Source: Ruegeria sp. HKCCD7303
GTDB lineage: Bacteria; Pseudomonadota; Alphaproteobacteria; Rhodobacterales; Rhodobacteraceae
Length of the DNA stretch: 64,000 nucleotides
Direction: 5' to 3'
Assembly (NCBI RefSeq): GCF_013111185.1
Contig: NZ_WVRE01000004.1
Coordinates: 310,001 to 374,000 of the forward strand
Positions within the stretch are counted from its first letter, which is position 1. Every line of letters starts with the position of its first letter. A program made the translations under genes and the position numbers. Positions 8,386 to 16,739 of the stretch are shown piece by piece. The notes under the pieces were generated by a model, which was given only the letters and a program-made list of their open reading frames with translations, did no database searches and had not been told where the DNA came from.

Positions 8386-9945
8386 ATGGGCGAGACACCA
8401 ACACGCAAGCGTCGCGGCGGAGGACGCGCAGGGGCTGCCGCACGCAGAGGAAGTGCGGTGATTGACCAGATGCCTTGGAACCCGCCGGTCAATATCGACC
8501 GTCCGACAGAACCGTTGGACCAGGCCGGGATCGAAGCGATCCATGAAGGGGCCATGCGTATCCTTGAAGAGATCGGGATCGAATTTTACAACGAAGAGGC
8601 AATAGGCATCCTGCGTAAGGCGGGTTGCACCATCGAAGGTGACAATGTGCGCATGGGGCGCGACTTTGTCATGGAGATGATTGCGAAAGCCCCGAGTCAA
8701 TTTTCCATCACGCCACGTAATCCGGATCGCAAGATCGAGATCGGTGGAAAGAACATGCTGTTCGGCAATGTCTCGTCGCCGCCGAATTATTGGGACATGG
8801 AAATCGGAAAGAAGGTGCCCGGAAACCGCGAGATGTGCCGGAATCTTCTGAAACTGACGCAGTACTTCAACTGCATCCATTTCGCGGGTGGATACCCGGT
8901 TGAACCAGTCGATATCCACGCCAGCATACGGCATCTGGACGTGCTTTATGACAAGCTGACGCTGACCGACAAAGCCATGCATGCCTATTCTTTGGGTAAG
9001 GAACGTGTCGAGGACGTGATGGAAATGGTGCGCATCGCTGGCGGCCTGAGCCACGAAGAGTTCGAGGCCACCCCGCGCGTGTACACCAACATCAACTCGA
9101 CTTCGCCGCTAAAGCATGATCATCCGATGATCGATGGCTGCCTTCGGCTGGCACGGCGCGGGCAGGCGATTGTGGTGACACCCTTTACTCTGGCCGGGGC
9201 GATGGCACCGGTGACAATGGCAGGTGCTGTGGCCCAGTCATTGGCCGAAGCGCTGTGTGCGATCGCCTTGTTCCAATATGTGCGCCCGGGGATTCCCTGC
9301 GTCATCGGAACTTTTACGTCGAATGTGGATATGAAATCCGGCGCGCCGGCTTTTGGAACACCAGAGTACATGCGCTCGACCCAGATGACCGGACAGATGG
9401 CGCGCTTCTATGGCTTGCCGATGCGGTCTTCGGGCGTTTGTGCCGCAAACGTGCCCGATGGACAGTCTATTTGGGAAACCTCGAACTCGCTTTGGGCGTC
9501 CGTTCAATCGGGCACCAATATGGTCTATCATGCGGCTGGATGGCTGGAAGGCGGCCTGATAGCAAGCCCGGAAAAGTTCATCATGGATTGTGAAATCCTG
9601 CAACAAATTCAACGCTATATGAACCCAGAATTGACGGCTACCGGTCCCGACGAGATCGCGCTTGATGCGATCCGCGCAGTTGGCAATGACGGTCATTTCT
9701 TCGGCATTCAGCACACGCAGGACCGTTATACCACTGCATTCTATCAACCCTTTCTGAGTGATTGGAAAAACTATGAAGGGTGGGAGGTCGCTGGCGGCAT
9801 CTGGACGGCTGAACGCGCCCATCACATGTTCAAGGAGATCATCTCGAGCTTTGAGGCACCGCCGATGGATGAAGCCATTCGCGAGGAATTGGCTGCCTTT
9901 GTTGAGCGTCGCAAAGCTGAGGGCGGCGCGCCGACAGATTTCTGA
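8386..9945 (+). CDS. trimethylamine methyltransferase (MttB) family protein, non-pyrrolysine
   Basis: A 519-residue MttB-superfamily corrinoid-dependent methyltransferase. The frame is open throughout without an in-frame amber codon, so it is the non-pyrrolysine class; characterised members use quaternary amines such as glycine betaine (MtgB). I start at the ATG at 8386, after a good AACGGAGG site, rather than 27 bp upstream. The N-terminus is Arg/Gly-rich (KRRGGGRAGAAARRG), as in many Roseobacter homologues. No corrinoid protein gene is adjacent, so its partner must be elsewhere. The substrate is unknown. Confidence 0.85.
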   Translation: MGETPTRKRRGGGRAGAAARRGSAVIDQMPWNPPVNIDRPTEPLDQAGIEAIHEGAMRILEEIGIEFYNEEAIGILRKAGCTIEGDNVRMGRDFVMEMIAKAPSQFSITPRNPDRKIEIGGKNMLFGNVSSPPNYWDMEIGKKVPGNREMCRNLLKLTQYFNCIHFAGGYPVEPVDIHASIRHLDVLYDKLTLTDKAMHAYSLGKERVEDVMEMVRIAGGLSHEEFEATPRVYTNINSTSPLKHDHPMIDGCLRLARRGQAIVVTPFTLAGAMAPVTMAGAVAQSLAEALCAIALFQYVRPGIPCVIGTFTSNVDMKSGAPAFGTPEYMRSTQMTGQMARFYGLPMRSSGVCAANVPDGQSIWETSNSLWASVQSGTNMVYHAAGWLEGGLIASPEKFIMDCEILQQIQRYMNPELTATGPDEIALDAIRAVGNDGHFFGIQHTQDRYTTAFYQPFLSDWKNYEGWEVAGGIWTAERAHHMFKEIISSFEAPPMDEAIREELAAFVERRKAEGGAPTDF

Positions 9946-10063
9946 TCAGGCAGCAAGTGTCGAAGTGATACCCGATTGAATTCGCTACAACTTAGGGTGG
10001 ATTTTGGCTATTTGTTAAGACTTTTCAGCCCAGAGTGCAGGGAACACCAAATTGGGGTTTCCA

Positions 10064-10651
10064 ATGCATGGTCTGATCAATCGGGCGATACAGTCTTTTG
10101 TCTGCGCAACCTATGGGCAACCCTATTGGGTGCGCGTGGCCGAGGCTGCGCAGCTTGGATTTGTCGAATTCGAAGCCATGCTTGTCTATGACGATGACGT
10201 AACGGCTAGAGTATTGGACGCGCTCAGCGGTGAACTGAACCGACCTAGGGCGGAAATTCTTGAGGATGTGGGGACTTACCTTGTGTCCCACCCGAATATG
10301 GAAGGGTTGCGCCGTCTGCTTAGATTTGGTGGCGTCAGTTATGTGGAGTTTCTTCATTCCCTTGACGATCTGGCTGACTGGGTGCGGTTGGCAGTGTCCG
10401 ATTTGACCCTACCGGCCCTTGAATTGAGAGAGCTTTCGACAACAGAATACCAACTGTTTTGCTTCCCGGGTTTGTCTGGTTATTCCAGCGTGATGGTCGG
10501 TGTTCTGCGTGCCATGGCCGACGACTACGGGGCGTTGGTTATGTTGTCTCATGAGGGACAACAGCAAGACAGCGAAGTCATTTCCATAATGCTGGTTGAA
10601 AGCGCTTTTGCAGAAGGGCGGCATTTTGATTTGGGGGCTCGGACCGGATGA
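10064..10651 (+). CDS. H-NOX (heme-NO-binding) domain protein with degenerate heme site
   Basis: A 195-residue stand-alone H-NOX fold starting MHGLINRAIQSFV, like bacterial NO sensors. The position expected to hold the axial heme histidine (LDxLHxHL in relatives) reads LDDLADWV at residues 100-107, with Ala at the ligand position; the nearest His is residue 98. The YxSxR propionate-binding motif aligns with CFPGL at 133-137. It overlaps the downstream GGDEF gene by four bases, the usual H-NOX/cyclase coupling. It may be a heme-free protein-interaction or other-ligand sensor; this is inference from hand alignment. The ATG at 10064 is preferred over an upstream TTG. Confidence 0.8.
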   Translation: MHGLINRAIQSFVCATYGQPYWVRVAEAAQLGFVEFEAMLVYDDDVTARVLDALSGELNRPRAEILEDVGTYLVSHPNMEGLRRLLRFGGVSYVEFLHSLDDLADWVRLAVSDLTLPALELRELSTTEYQLFCFPGLSGYSSVMVGVLRAMADDYGALVMLSHEGQQQDSEVISIMLVESAFAEGRHFDLGARTG

Positions 10652-11640
10652 CAGATCCTCGCGAGCTTGTCAGTCTGCTGGAAACGCTTTGCCCGATGTT
10701 TCTGTTGGTGGACCAAAACGGGTGTATTCAACAAGCCGGTCCAACCCTGCAAAAACTGAGACCAGACTTGCAGCTGGTGGGCCAAGGGTTTCTGGACGTT
10801 TTTGAACTGATCCGTCCCAGAACAGTCACAACCATTCCGGCATTGATGTCGATGGCCAGGGCGAAACTTCACCTGAAATTCCATGATGAGCCCCGAACTG
10901 CTCTCAAGGGGTTGGTCGCCCCATTGCCGCATTCTGGTGGCGCTGTCATCAACCTGTCATTCGGAATTTCAATTCTGGATGCGGTGCGGGACTACGCGCT
11001 GACAAGTGCGGATTTCTCAGGTACCGACCTTGCGATTGAATTACTTTATCTGGTCGAGGCCAAATCTGCCGCAATGGAGGCGTCGAGGTCGCTAAACCTG
11101 AGGCTTCAAGGCGCTATGCTGGCGGCTGAAGAGCAGGCTTACACCGACACACTAACCGGATTAAAAAACCGTAGGGCCATGGATCACGTGCTGGCACATA
11201 TGATCTCTGCAAATTCGGCTTTTGCTCTGATGCATCTGGATCTTGATTTCTTCAAATCCGTGAATGACAGGCTGGGCCATGCGGCAGGTGATTTTGTCTT
11301 GCAGCAAGCGGCCCGCATCATGCTTGAGGAAACGCGCGATGACGATACGGTTGCCCGTGTCGGAGGAGACGAATTTGTTATCGTTTTCAAAGGCCTGACG
11401 CGGGAAGACACGTTGGAGGCAATTGCAGGCCGCCTCATCCAGCGTTTGAACGAACCGATGCTTTTTCAAAACCAGAAATGCAGTGTGTCGGCCAGTATTG
11501 GCACAGCTTTGTCCACTCAGTTCCAAGTGCTTAAAGCGGCGGATATTCTGCATGCCGCTGATTTAGCGTTGTACCAAGCGAAACGCGACGGTCGGTCCTG
11601 TCATCGTTTGTATTCGACACTGACCAACGCGCGACCCTGA
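10648..11640 (+). CDS. H-NOX-associated diguanylate cyclase
   Basis: A 330-residue cytoplasmic protein. The N-terminal ~130 residues look like the PAS-like H-NOX-associated sensor domain (LETLCPMFLLVDQNG at the start). A short coiled linker with SLNLRLQGAMLAAEEQAYTD follows, then a GGDEF domain (about residues 170-325). The catalytic signature GGDEF is intact, and RDDD at the expected place before it forms an RxxD inhibitory site, so it should make cyclic di-GMP with feedback control. It is translationally coupled to the H-NOX gene, which is expected to modulate it. Confidence 0.87.
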   Translation: MTDPRELVSLLETLCPMFLLVDQNGCIQQAGPTLQKLRPDLQLVGQGFLDVFELIRPRTVTTIPALMSMARAKLHLKFHDEPRTALKGLVAPLPHSGGAVINLSFGISILDAVRDYALTSADFSGTDLAIELLYLVEAKSAAMEASRSLNLRLQGAMLAAEEQAYTDTLTGLKNRRAMDHVLAHMISANSAFALMHLDLDFFKSVNDRLGHAAGDFVLQQAARIMLEETRDDDTVARVGGDEFVIVFKGLTREDTLEAIAGRLIQRLNEPMLFQNQKCSVSASIGTALSTQFQVLKAADILHAADLALYQAKRDGRSCHRLYSTLTNARP

Positions 11641-11643
11641 GCG

Positions 11644-12342
11644 TTAGACTGACGCGAACGCCTCAGTCACCTTCTTTGCAATTTGGTGCTGGATGGGTGC
11701 AAGCTCCCCGACGACGGGCATAACGGTTCCGTTAAACTTGGCGCGCGCCAGCTCATCGGGGACGTCCTCTAGGACATGCCCGCCGGTACAGGCAAAGAAC
11801 GGCAGGCAAATCGCCTGATCTGACGCATCGTGTGCTGCCTCGGCAATCGAGGGCGCTTCTTCGACAAAACCAACGCGGATGGATTGGAAGGCAACTTGCG
11901 TGCCAAGCTGTCTTGCAAATTCGTTGGCCACCGCCGAAGGGTTGCGGCTGCGGCCTGACCCGTGCGCCGCGATCACCAGGTCAGTTGTCGAAGCTTTCCA
12001 ATTCCGTTCCCGCAGTTTTGCATGCAACGCCTGCGCAGTAAGCGTGGGCAGATCCGGATCAATGCCCAAAGGGTCAAGAATTCGCGCGGCGTGGTCCCCG
12101 ACCCGTTTCGGCAAGGCACTGGTCACAAACCAACCCTTTGCCATGAAAAGCGGATAGATCACTGTGTTTTCGGGTAGGCCGTCCAGTTGCGCCTCTAGCG
12201 CGCCGGGTTTAGCAAGTGTTGCCGAATGCACGGTCACAGAGCTTGTCAACGCGTCGACCTTGGCTGCAAAAGCAGCCAGTGCCGCTTCTGCCGGATCCGG
12301 TTCGGAAGGCTGGCCATGGGCGACAATAATGGCGTGTGACAT
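11644..12342 (-). CDS. CbiX/sirohydrochlorin chelatase-like protein
   Basis: A 232-residue protein with two tandem chelatase-like halves. The N-terminal half begins IIVAHGQPSEP, and the C-terminal half begins VIAAHGSGRSRNP near residue 123 with a later LPFFACTGGHVLEDVP. The paired His residues are those that bind the metal in CbiX/CbiK-type cobalt or iron chelatases for cobalamin or siroheme. The substrate is not determined, and no cobalamin genes are adjacent. It converges on the cyclase gene with 3 bp between stops. Confidence 0.78.
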   Translation of the reverse strand: MSHAIIVAHGQPSEPDPAEAALAAFAAKVDALTSSVTVHSATLAKPGALEAQLDGLPENTVIYPLFMAKGWFVTSALPKRVGDHAARILDPLGIDPDLPTLTAQALHAKLRERNWKASTTDLVIAAHGSGRSRNPSAVANEFARQLGTQVAFQSIRVGFVEEAPSIAEAAHDASDQAICLPFFACTGGHVLEDVPDELARAKFNGTVMPVVGELAPIQHQIAKKVTEAFASV

Positions 12343-12403
12343 TCGGTACTCCCGCTGTTTTCTGCGATAAGTGTTACGGCACGACCTGAAGTCAACACCA
12401 CAG

Positions 12404-13336
12404 TTAACCCAGAAGGGTCAGCCAAAGCCAGACGGTCAGAATGGACGTCGCTGTTCCGATCAGGACGGATGAAGCGGCAACACGTTTGGCGCGGCCATAC
12501 ATATTGGCAAAGATATAGGCGTTAAAGCCCGGCGCCATTGCAGCATTCAACACACCCGATCGGAACAGATCCTGTGGGAGGCCAGTAGATGCTCCGAATA
12601 ACCACACTAGGCTGGGGTGGACCATCAGCGAGATGCAGCAAACGAAACCAATGGTACGCAGATCGCCTTCCGGTTTGTATTTGACCAAGACCCCGCCCAA
12701 AGCAAACAACGCGCCCGGTAAAGCCGCGCGGGTGACAAGCCCAAGGGCTTCGTCGACCACCGCAGGGATGACCAAACCTGTCAGGTTGACCAGGAAACCA
12801 AGCGCAATTCCCAGGATCAATGCGTTCTTGAACATTGCGGACAGAACCGAGCGTGCCATATGTACACCGCCGTTGCCGCGATTGCGCACGACCTCCATCA
12901 CCGTGATCCCAACGCCGTAACAAAACGGAGAATGGAAGGCGATAATCGCGTAGTTGCCTGTCAGGTTCTCGGGGCCATAGGCACGCTCGGTAATCGGCAG
13001 GCCCAGCAGGACCGAGTTGGAGAACAAGCAACAAAAGCCAATGGCGACGCAGTCTTCCCAGTCTCGGCCAAAAATGATCCGTGCTCCAAAGAGGCCCACG
13101 GTGAAGCACAACGCTGCAGCGGAATAGAAACTCGCCAGCAGCCGGGGGTCGAAACTGGCGCTAAGGTCCAGGTGTGCGATGGCCAGAAAAAGCAGGCAGG
13201 GGATCGCAAAGCCTTGGGTGAATTTCATCAACCCATCGACATGCTCTTGTTTGAAATAGCCTGTCCGAGTTGCCGTGTACCCGGCACCGATCACCAGAAA
13301 GACCGGAAGAATGACATCGATCAGGCTCTGAAGCAT
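12404..13336 (-). CDS. AEC family transporter (auxin efflux carrier-like)
   Basis: A 310-residue integral membrane protein with about ten hydrophobic segments in two five-helix halves, the layout of the auxin efflux carrier/bile-acid-sodium symporter fold. Typical AEC features are visible: GAGYTATRTGYF near the N-terminus, the NSVLLGLPI break near residue 110 and the GVLNAAMAPGFNAYIFA re-entrant region near residue 260. It probably exports or takes up a small organic anion; the substrate is not predictable. It stands alone on the minus strand between the chelatase and hydrolase genes. Confidence 0.85.
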   Translation of the reverse strand: MLQSLIDVILPVFLVIGAGYTATRTGYFKQEHVDGLMKFTQGFAIPCLLFLAIAHLDLSASFDPRLLASFYSAAALCFTVGLFGARIIFGRDWEDCVAIGFCCLFSNSVLLGLPITERAYGPENLTGNYAIIAFHSPFCYGVGITVMEVVRNRGNGGVHMARSVLSAMFKNALILGIALGFLVNLTGLVIPAVVDEALGLVTRAALPGALFALGGVLVKYKPEGDLRTIGFVCCISLMVHPSLVWLFGASTGLPQDLFRSGVLNAAMAPGFNAYIFANMYGRAKRVAASSVLIGTATSILTVWLWLTLLG

Positions 13337-13390
13337 ATGGCCCCCATGCGGCGCGCGTATTGCGGTATTGCGATGGCGCGGGGCAGGGGT

Positions 13391-14188
13391 CTAGTGCGCC
13401 TGATGGATCACCATCCCATCAAAAGCGGGGGTGATGTAGTCCGGAGTTTCAGCGTCAACCGTGGCATAGTCGAGGTCGATATGCATGTTGGTTAGCACCG
13501 CGCGTTTCGGTTGCAGCTTGTCGATCCAACCCAGTGTCTTTTCCAGATGCGCGTGGGTCGGGTGCGGGGAGCGGCGAAGGGCGTCGATGATCAGGCAGTC
13601 CAGCCCTTCCATCTCGGGCCAGGCGTCGTCGTAAATCTCTGCGACATCCGGCAGATAGGCAAGCTGGCCGATGCGGAAGCCAAGAGAGTCGATCGAACCG
13701 TGGTTCACTTTGAACGGGCGCAGTGAAATGGGTCCTCCGGGACCATCGATGTCGAACGGGCCATCAATGGATTTGAGGTCCAGGATCGGAGGATAAGGGG
13801 ATCCTTCGGGCTGAATGAAGGCGTATCCGAAACGGCCCAGCAACGCGTTCTGTGTGTCACCGTCTGCCCAGACCGGCACGCGCGTTTTCATATTGAACAC
13901 GATCATGCGCAAGTCGTCGATCCCGTGCACATGGTCCGCGTGTGAATGGGTATAGACCACACCGTCCAACCGCCCGGTGCCCGTGTCCAGCAACTGACTG
14001 CGCATATCCGGCGTGGTATCGACCAGAACCGAGGTCGTTCCATCCGGACCCTCGCGTTCAATCAGCAGCGAGCAGCGGCGGCGCACGTTTTTCGGATTCT
14101 CGGGATCACAATCACCCCATTGTCCGCCCAGCCGTGGAACGCCGCCCGAGGAACCGCAGCCCAGAATAGTAAAGCGCGTCCCGGTCAT
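13391..14188 (-). CDS. MBL-fold metallohydrolase (PhnP-like phosphodiesterase)
   Basis: A 265-residue metallo-beta-lactamase-fold protein. The metal-binding THSHADHVHGIDDL motif is near residue 81, with a conserved GCGSSGGVPRLG at the N-terminus that is typical of PhnP and related cyclic phosphodiesterases, and HAHLEKT near residue 221. It is the last gene of a six-gene minus-strand operon and overlaps tatD by four bases. No phosphonate genes are nearby, so its role here is probably a general phosphodiesterase. Confidence 0.85.
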   Translation of the reverse strand: MTGTRFTILGCGSSGGVPRLGGQWGDCDPENPKNVRRRCSLLIEREGPDGTTSVLVDTTPDMRSQLLDTGTGRLDGVVYTHSHADHVHGIDDLRMIVFNMKTRVPVWADGDTQNALLGRFGYAFIQPEGSPYPPILDLKSIDGPFDIDGPGGPISLRPFKVNHGSIDSLGFRIGQLAYLPDVAEIYDDAWPEMEGLDCLIIDALRRSPHPTHAHLEKTLGWIDKLQPKRAVLTNMHIDLDYATVDAETPDYITPAFDGMVIHQAH

Positions 14189-14991
14189 GCAGCGGCCTTA
14201 TACAGCGCGGCCTTGGTGAACAAGCGGTCAAAATTGGCCTGTGTCTGAGCTGCAAAAGCGGCATAGTCCATGCCGAAAACCTCAGCCCCTTTCCGGGCAG
14301 TGTGGGCGGTGTAGGCGGGTTCGTTACGTTTGCCGCGATAGGGTGGGGGGGCCAGATAGGGCGCGTCTGTTTCCACCAGAATGCGGTCTACCGGTGCAGT
14401 TGCGAAAATATCGCGCAACTCCTGGCTTTTGGGGAAGGCGGTGATGCCGGACATGGACAGGTAAAAGCCCAGATCCAGCGCGGCCTTGGCCAATTCGGCA
14501 GAAGAAGAGAAACAGTGCATAACGCAGGAATAGGGTGCGTTGCGATACTCCTCTGCCAGAATTCGGGCCATGTCATCATCCGCTGCGCGGGCGTGAATGA
14601 TCAGGGGCAGGCCAGTGCGCTGGGCCGCTTCGATATGGATGCGCAAGGATTGTTTCTGCACTTCCGCACTGTCAGCGGTATAGTGGTAGTCCAGACCAGA
14701 CTCTCCAATACCGACGAATTTCGGATGCTGGGCCAAGGCAACCAGTTCGTCGACCGACGCTATCGGCTCATCCGCCGCACTCATCGGGTGCGTGCCTGCG
14801 GCATAGAAGACGGGCGCAAAGGCCTCGGCAATCGCGCGTACGCTGGGTTCGTTGCGTAGCTTGGTGCAAATCGTGACCATACGGGTCACGCCAGCCTCGG
14901 CTGCGCGCGTGATGATCTCGTCCAACTGGCCGTCGAAATCCGGGAAGTCCAGATGGCAGTGGCTGTCGGTAATCTGGGGGGTGTCGCTCAT
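14185..14991 (-). CDS. TatD-family metal-dependent deoxyribonuclease
   Basis: A 268-residue TIM-barrel hydrolase of the TatD/YcfH family. Family motifs are SHCHLDF (residues 10-16), GESGLDYHY near residue 97, HARAADDD near 134, HCFSSSAE near 160 and the C-terminal VETDAPYLAPPPYRGKRNEP. These supply the divalent metal ligands. The holB-tatD pairing is common in bacteria. It overlaps holB (14988) and the MBL gene by four bases each. Confidence 0.93.
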   Translation of the reverse strand: MSDTPQITDSHCHLDFPDFDGQLDEIITRAAEAGVTRMVTICTKLRNEPSVRAIAEAFAPVFYAAGTHPMSAADEPIASVDELVALAQHPKFVGIGESGLDYHYTADSAEVQKQSLRIHIEAAQRTGLPLIIHARAADDDMARILAEEYRNAPYSCVMHCFSSSAELAKAALDLGFYLSMSGITAFPKSQELRDIFATAPVDRILVETDAPYLAPPPYRGKRNEPAYTAHTARKGAEVFGMDYAAFAAQTQANFDRLFTKAALYKAAA

Positions 14992-16109
14992 CTGTTCTGA
15001 CCGGCGGTTTCCTGTATCTTGAACACCGTATCTAGGACCAGAGCGGCAGGGTCAAGGTTCACCGCCTGACCATGCCGTGCGCGTGCTGTGATTGTCGCGG
15101 CGACTTCTGCCCAGCGGCGGGCTTGATCGGGGGAAGCCGAAAGACGCATCAGCGTTTCACCTTCGTTTGGGGCCGCTTCGGGTACGGGTGGTGTGCCGGT
15201 CGCCCCAGTTAGGGCCAGCCGTGACAAGGCGACGTCGATTAGCGTTAGCAACAACTCGAAACGATCAGCGGCACCGCGTTGTGCTGCGGCTTCGGCCAAC
15301 GCCAGTGCGCGTTGCCGGTCCATACGGGGCAGGGTACCCAGAATGGCGACCAGCTCGGCATAAATGTCCAGACCGCCAAGATTGATTAACCGCACAGCAT
15401 CCCCAACTGATCCTGCCGCAAGTGCGGCCAGGTGTTCAGTCTGGGCGGGAACTTCTGTTCCGGTTTGCGACAGGGCGGTTTGCATGTCCTGCGGACTCAG
15501 TGGGCCAAGGCGCAGCGTGCGGCAGCGCGACCGGATGGTTGGCAGCAGGCGCGAAGGTTGGTGCGATACGAGCAAAAGTGTGGTGCGCGCAGGCGGCTCT
15601 TCCAGCATCTTCAACAGCGCGTTGGCAGCACTGACGTTCATTTCATCCGCAGAGTCGACGATGACCACGCGGCGGCCTCCATCGGCAGAAGACAGACCAA
15701 AGAATTTTCCTAGCTTGCGGACATCATCCACGACAATCTCGCCGCGTAATCGCCCCTGCTCGTTGAGTGACCGGGTGATAGTGGCCAGCCCGGGCTCAGC
15801 CCCGGACTGTATTCGGTGCGCCACGGGGTGATCGGGATCAATGCCGAGCGTTTCGGGCGGAGGAGGTGCTCCGAACAAGCCGCCGTCATCTGCCGGGGGT
15901 GTGGCCAGCAAAAATCGCGCGATCCGCCACGCCAGCGTTGCTTTGCCGACGCCGCGCGGCCCGGTCAGCAACCAACCGTGATGCAGCCTGTCGGAATTGT
16001 AGGCCGTCAGAAACGCCTGTTCGGCTGCGTCCTGGCCAAAAAGCCGCGCGGTTTCGCGCGGATGCGGTGCACCCGGCACCTGATCCGGGGAAGGGGTGTC
16101 GTCACTCAT
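14988..16109 (-). CDS. holB: DNA polymerase III delta-prime subunit
   Basis: A clamp-loader subunit of 373 residues, within the range for alphaproteobacteria. Residues 45-60 hold the P-loop (GPRGVGKATLAWRIA), VVIVDSADEMN near residue 150 takes the Walker B place, and SRCRTLRL near 193 is the family's SRC sensor-1 motif. It sits in the tmk-holB-tatD context, and the start is 3 bp after the tmk stop. The zinc-binding Cys cluster of gamma/tau is absent. Confidence 0.93.
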   Translation of the reverse strand: MSDDTPSPDQVPGAPHPRETARLFGQDAAEQAFLTAYNSDRLHHGWLLTGPRGVGKATLAWRIARFLLATPPADDGGLFGAPPPPETLGIDPDHPVAHRIQSGAEPGLATITRSLNEQGRLRGEIVVDDVRKLGKFFGLSSADGGRRVVIVDSADEMNVSAANALLKMLEEPPARTTLLLVSHQPSRLLPTIRSRCRTLRLGPLSPQDMQTALSQTGTEVPAQTEHLAALAAGSVGDAVRLINLGGLDIYAELVAILGTLPRMDRQRALALAEAAAQRGAADRFELLLTLIDVALSRLALTGATGTPPVPEAAPNEGETLMRLSASPDQARRWAEVAATITARARHGQAVNLDPAALVLDTVFKIQETAGQNR

Positions 16110-16112
16110 CGT

Positions 16113-16739
16113 TTACCGCAAAGCTGCTTGAACGATATCTGTCACATCCTGCGCTACGCTGTCCACGTCTCTGTTGCCATCTACAACGCGAAACCGGTCC
16201 GAGAATTCGTCAGCCAGCGCCAAAAAGCCTGCGCGCATTTTCTTTTGCAGATCGGGGCCGAAATCTTCAAACCGCTCTTCGGTGCCTTGCCTGCCTTTAG
16301 CGCGCGACAAGCCCGTTTCCGGATCCATATCGATCAGCAGCGTCATATCCGGCTCGCGCCCGATCATCAGGTTGTGCAATTGGTCTACCAGACTGCGCAG
16401 GTCGCCGCGTGACAAGCCCTGATACATGCGCGTGCTGTCTGCGAAACGGTCGCAGATCACTACCTTCCCCGCCGCAAGGGCGGGTTCGATGGTACGCTCC
16501 AGGTGGTCACGGCGGGCCGCAGTGAACAACAGCAACTCTGTCTCGGCCGACCACCGATCCGGATCGCCCTCCAAAACAAGCCGGCGAATTTCCTCGGCCC
16601 CCGGAGAGCCGCCGGGTTCGCGCGTCAACACGACTTCATGGCCCTGCAGGCGTAATTGATCCGCCAGCATCCGCGCTTGGGTCGACTTGCCTGATCCGTC
16701 AATGCCTTCGAAGGTCAGAAATAACCCCGTTTTCGTCAC
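16113..16739 (-). CDS. tmk: dTMP kinase
   Basis: Phosphorylates dTMP to dTDP. The 208-residue protein has the P-loop FEGIDGSGKSTQ (residues 9-20), the DR(F/Y) nucleotide motif as CDRFADSTRMYQG near residue 97 and a LID-region Arg cluster near residue 145 (SRAKGRQGTEERFED). The start codon overlaps the stop of the carboxypeptidase gene by four bases, and holB follows after 3 bp. Confidence 0.95.
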   Translation of the reverse strand: MTKTGLFLTFEGIDGSGKSTQARMLADQLRLQGHEVVLTREPGGSPGAEEIRRLVLEGDPDRWSAETELLLFTAARRDHLERTIEPALAAGKVVICDRFADSTRMYQGLSRGDLRSLVDQLHNLMIGREPDMTLLIDMDPETGLSRAKGRQGTEERFEDFGPDLQKKMRAGFLALADEFSDRFRVVDGNRDVDSVAQDVTDIVQAALR

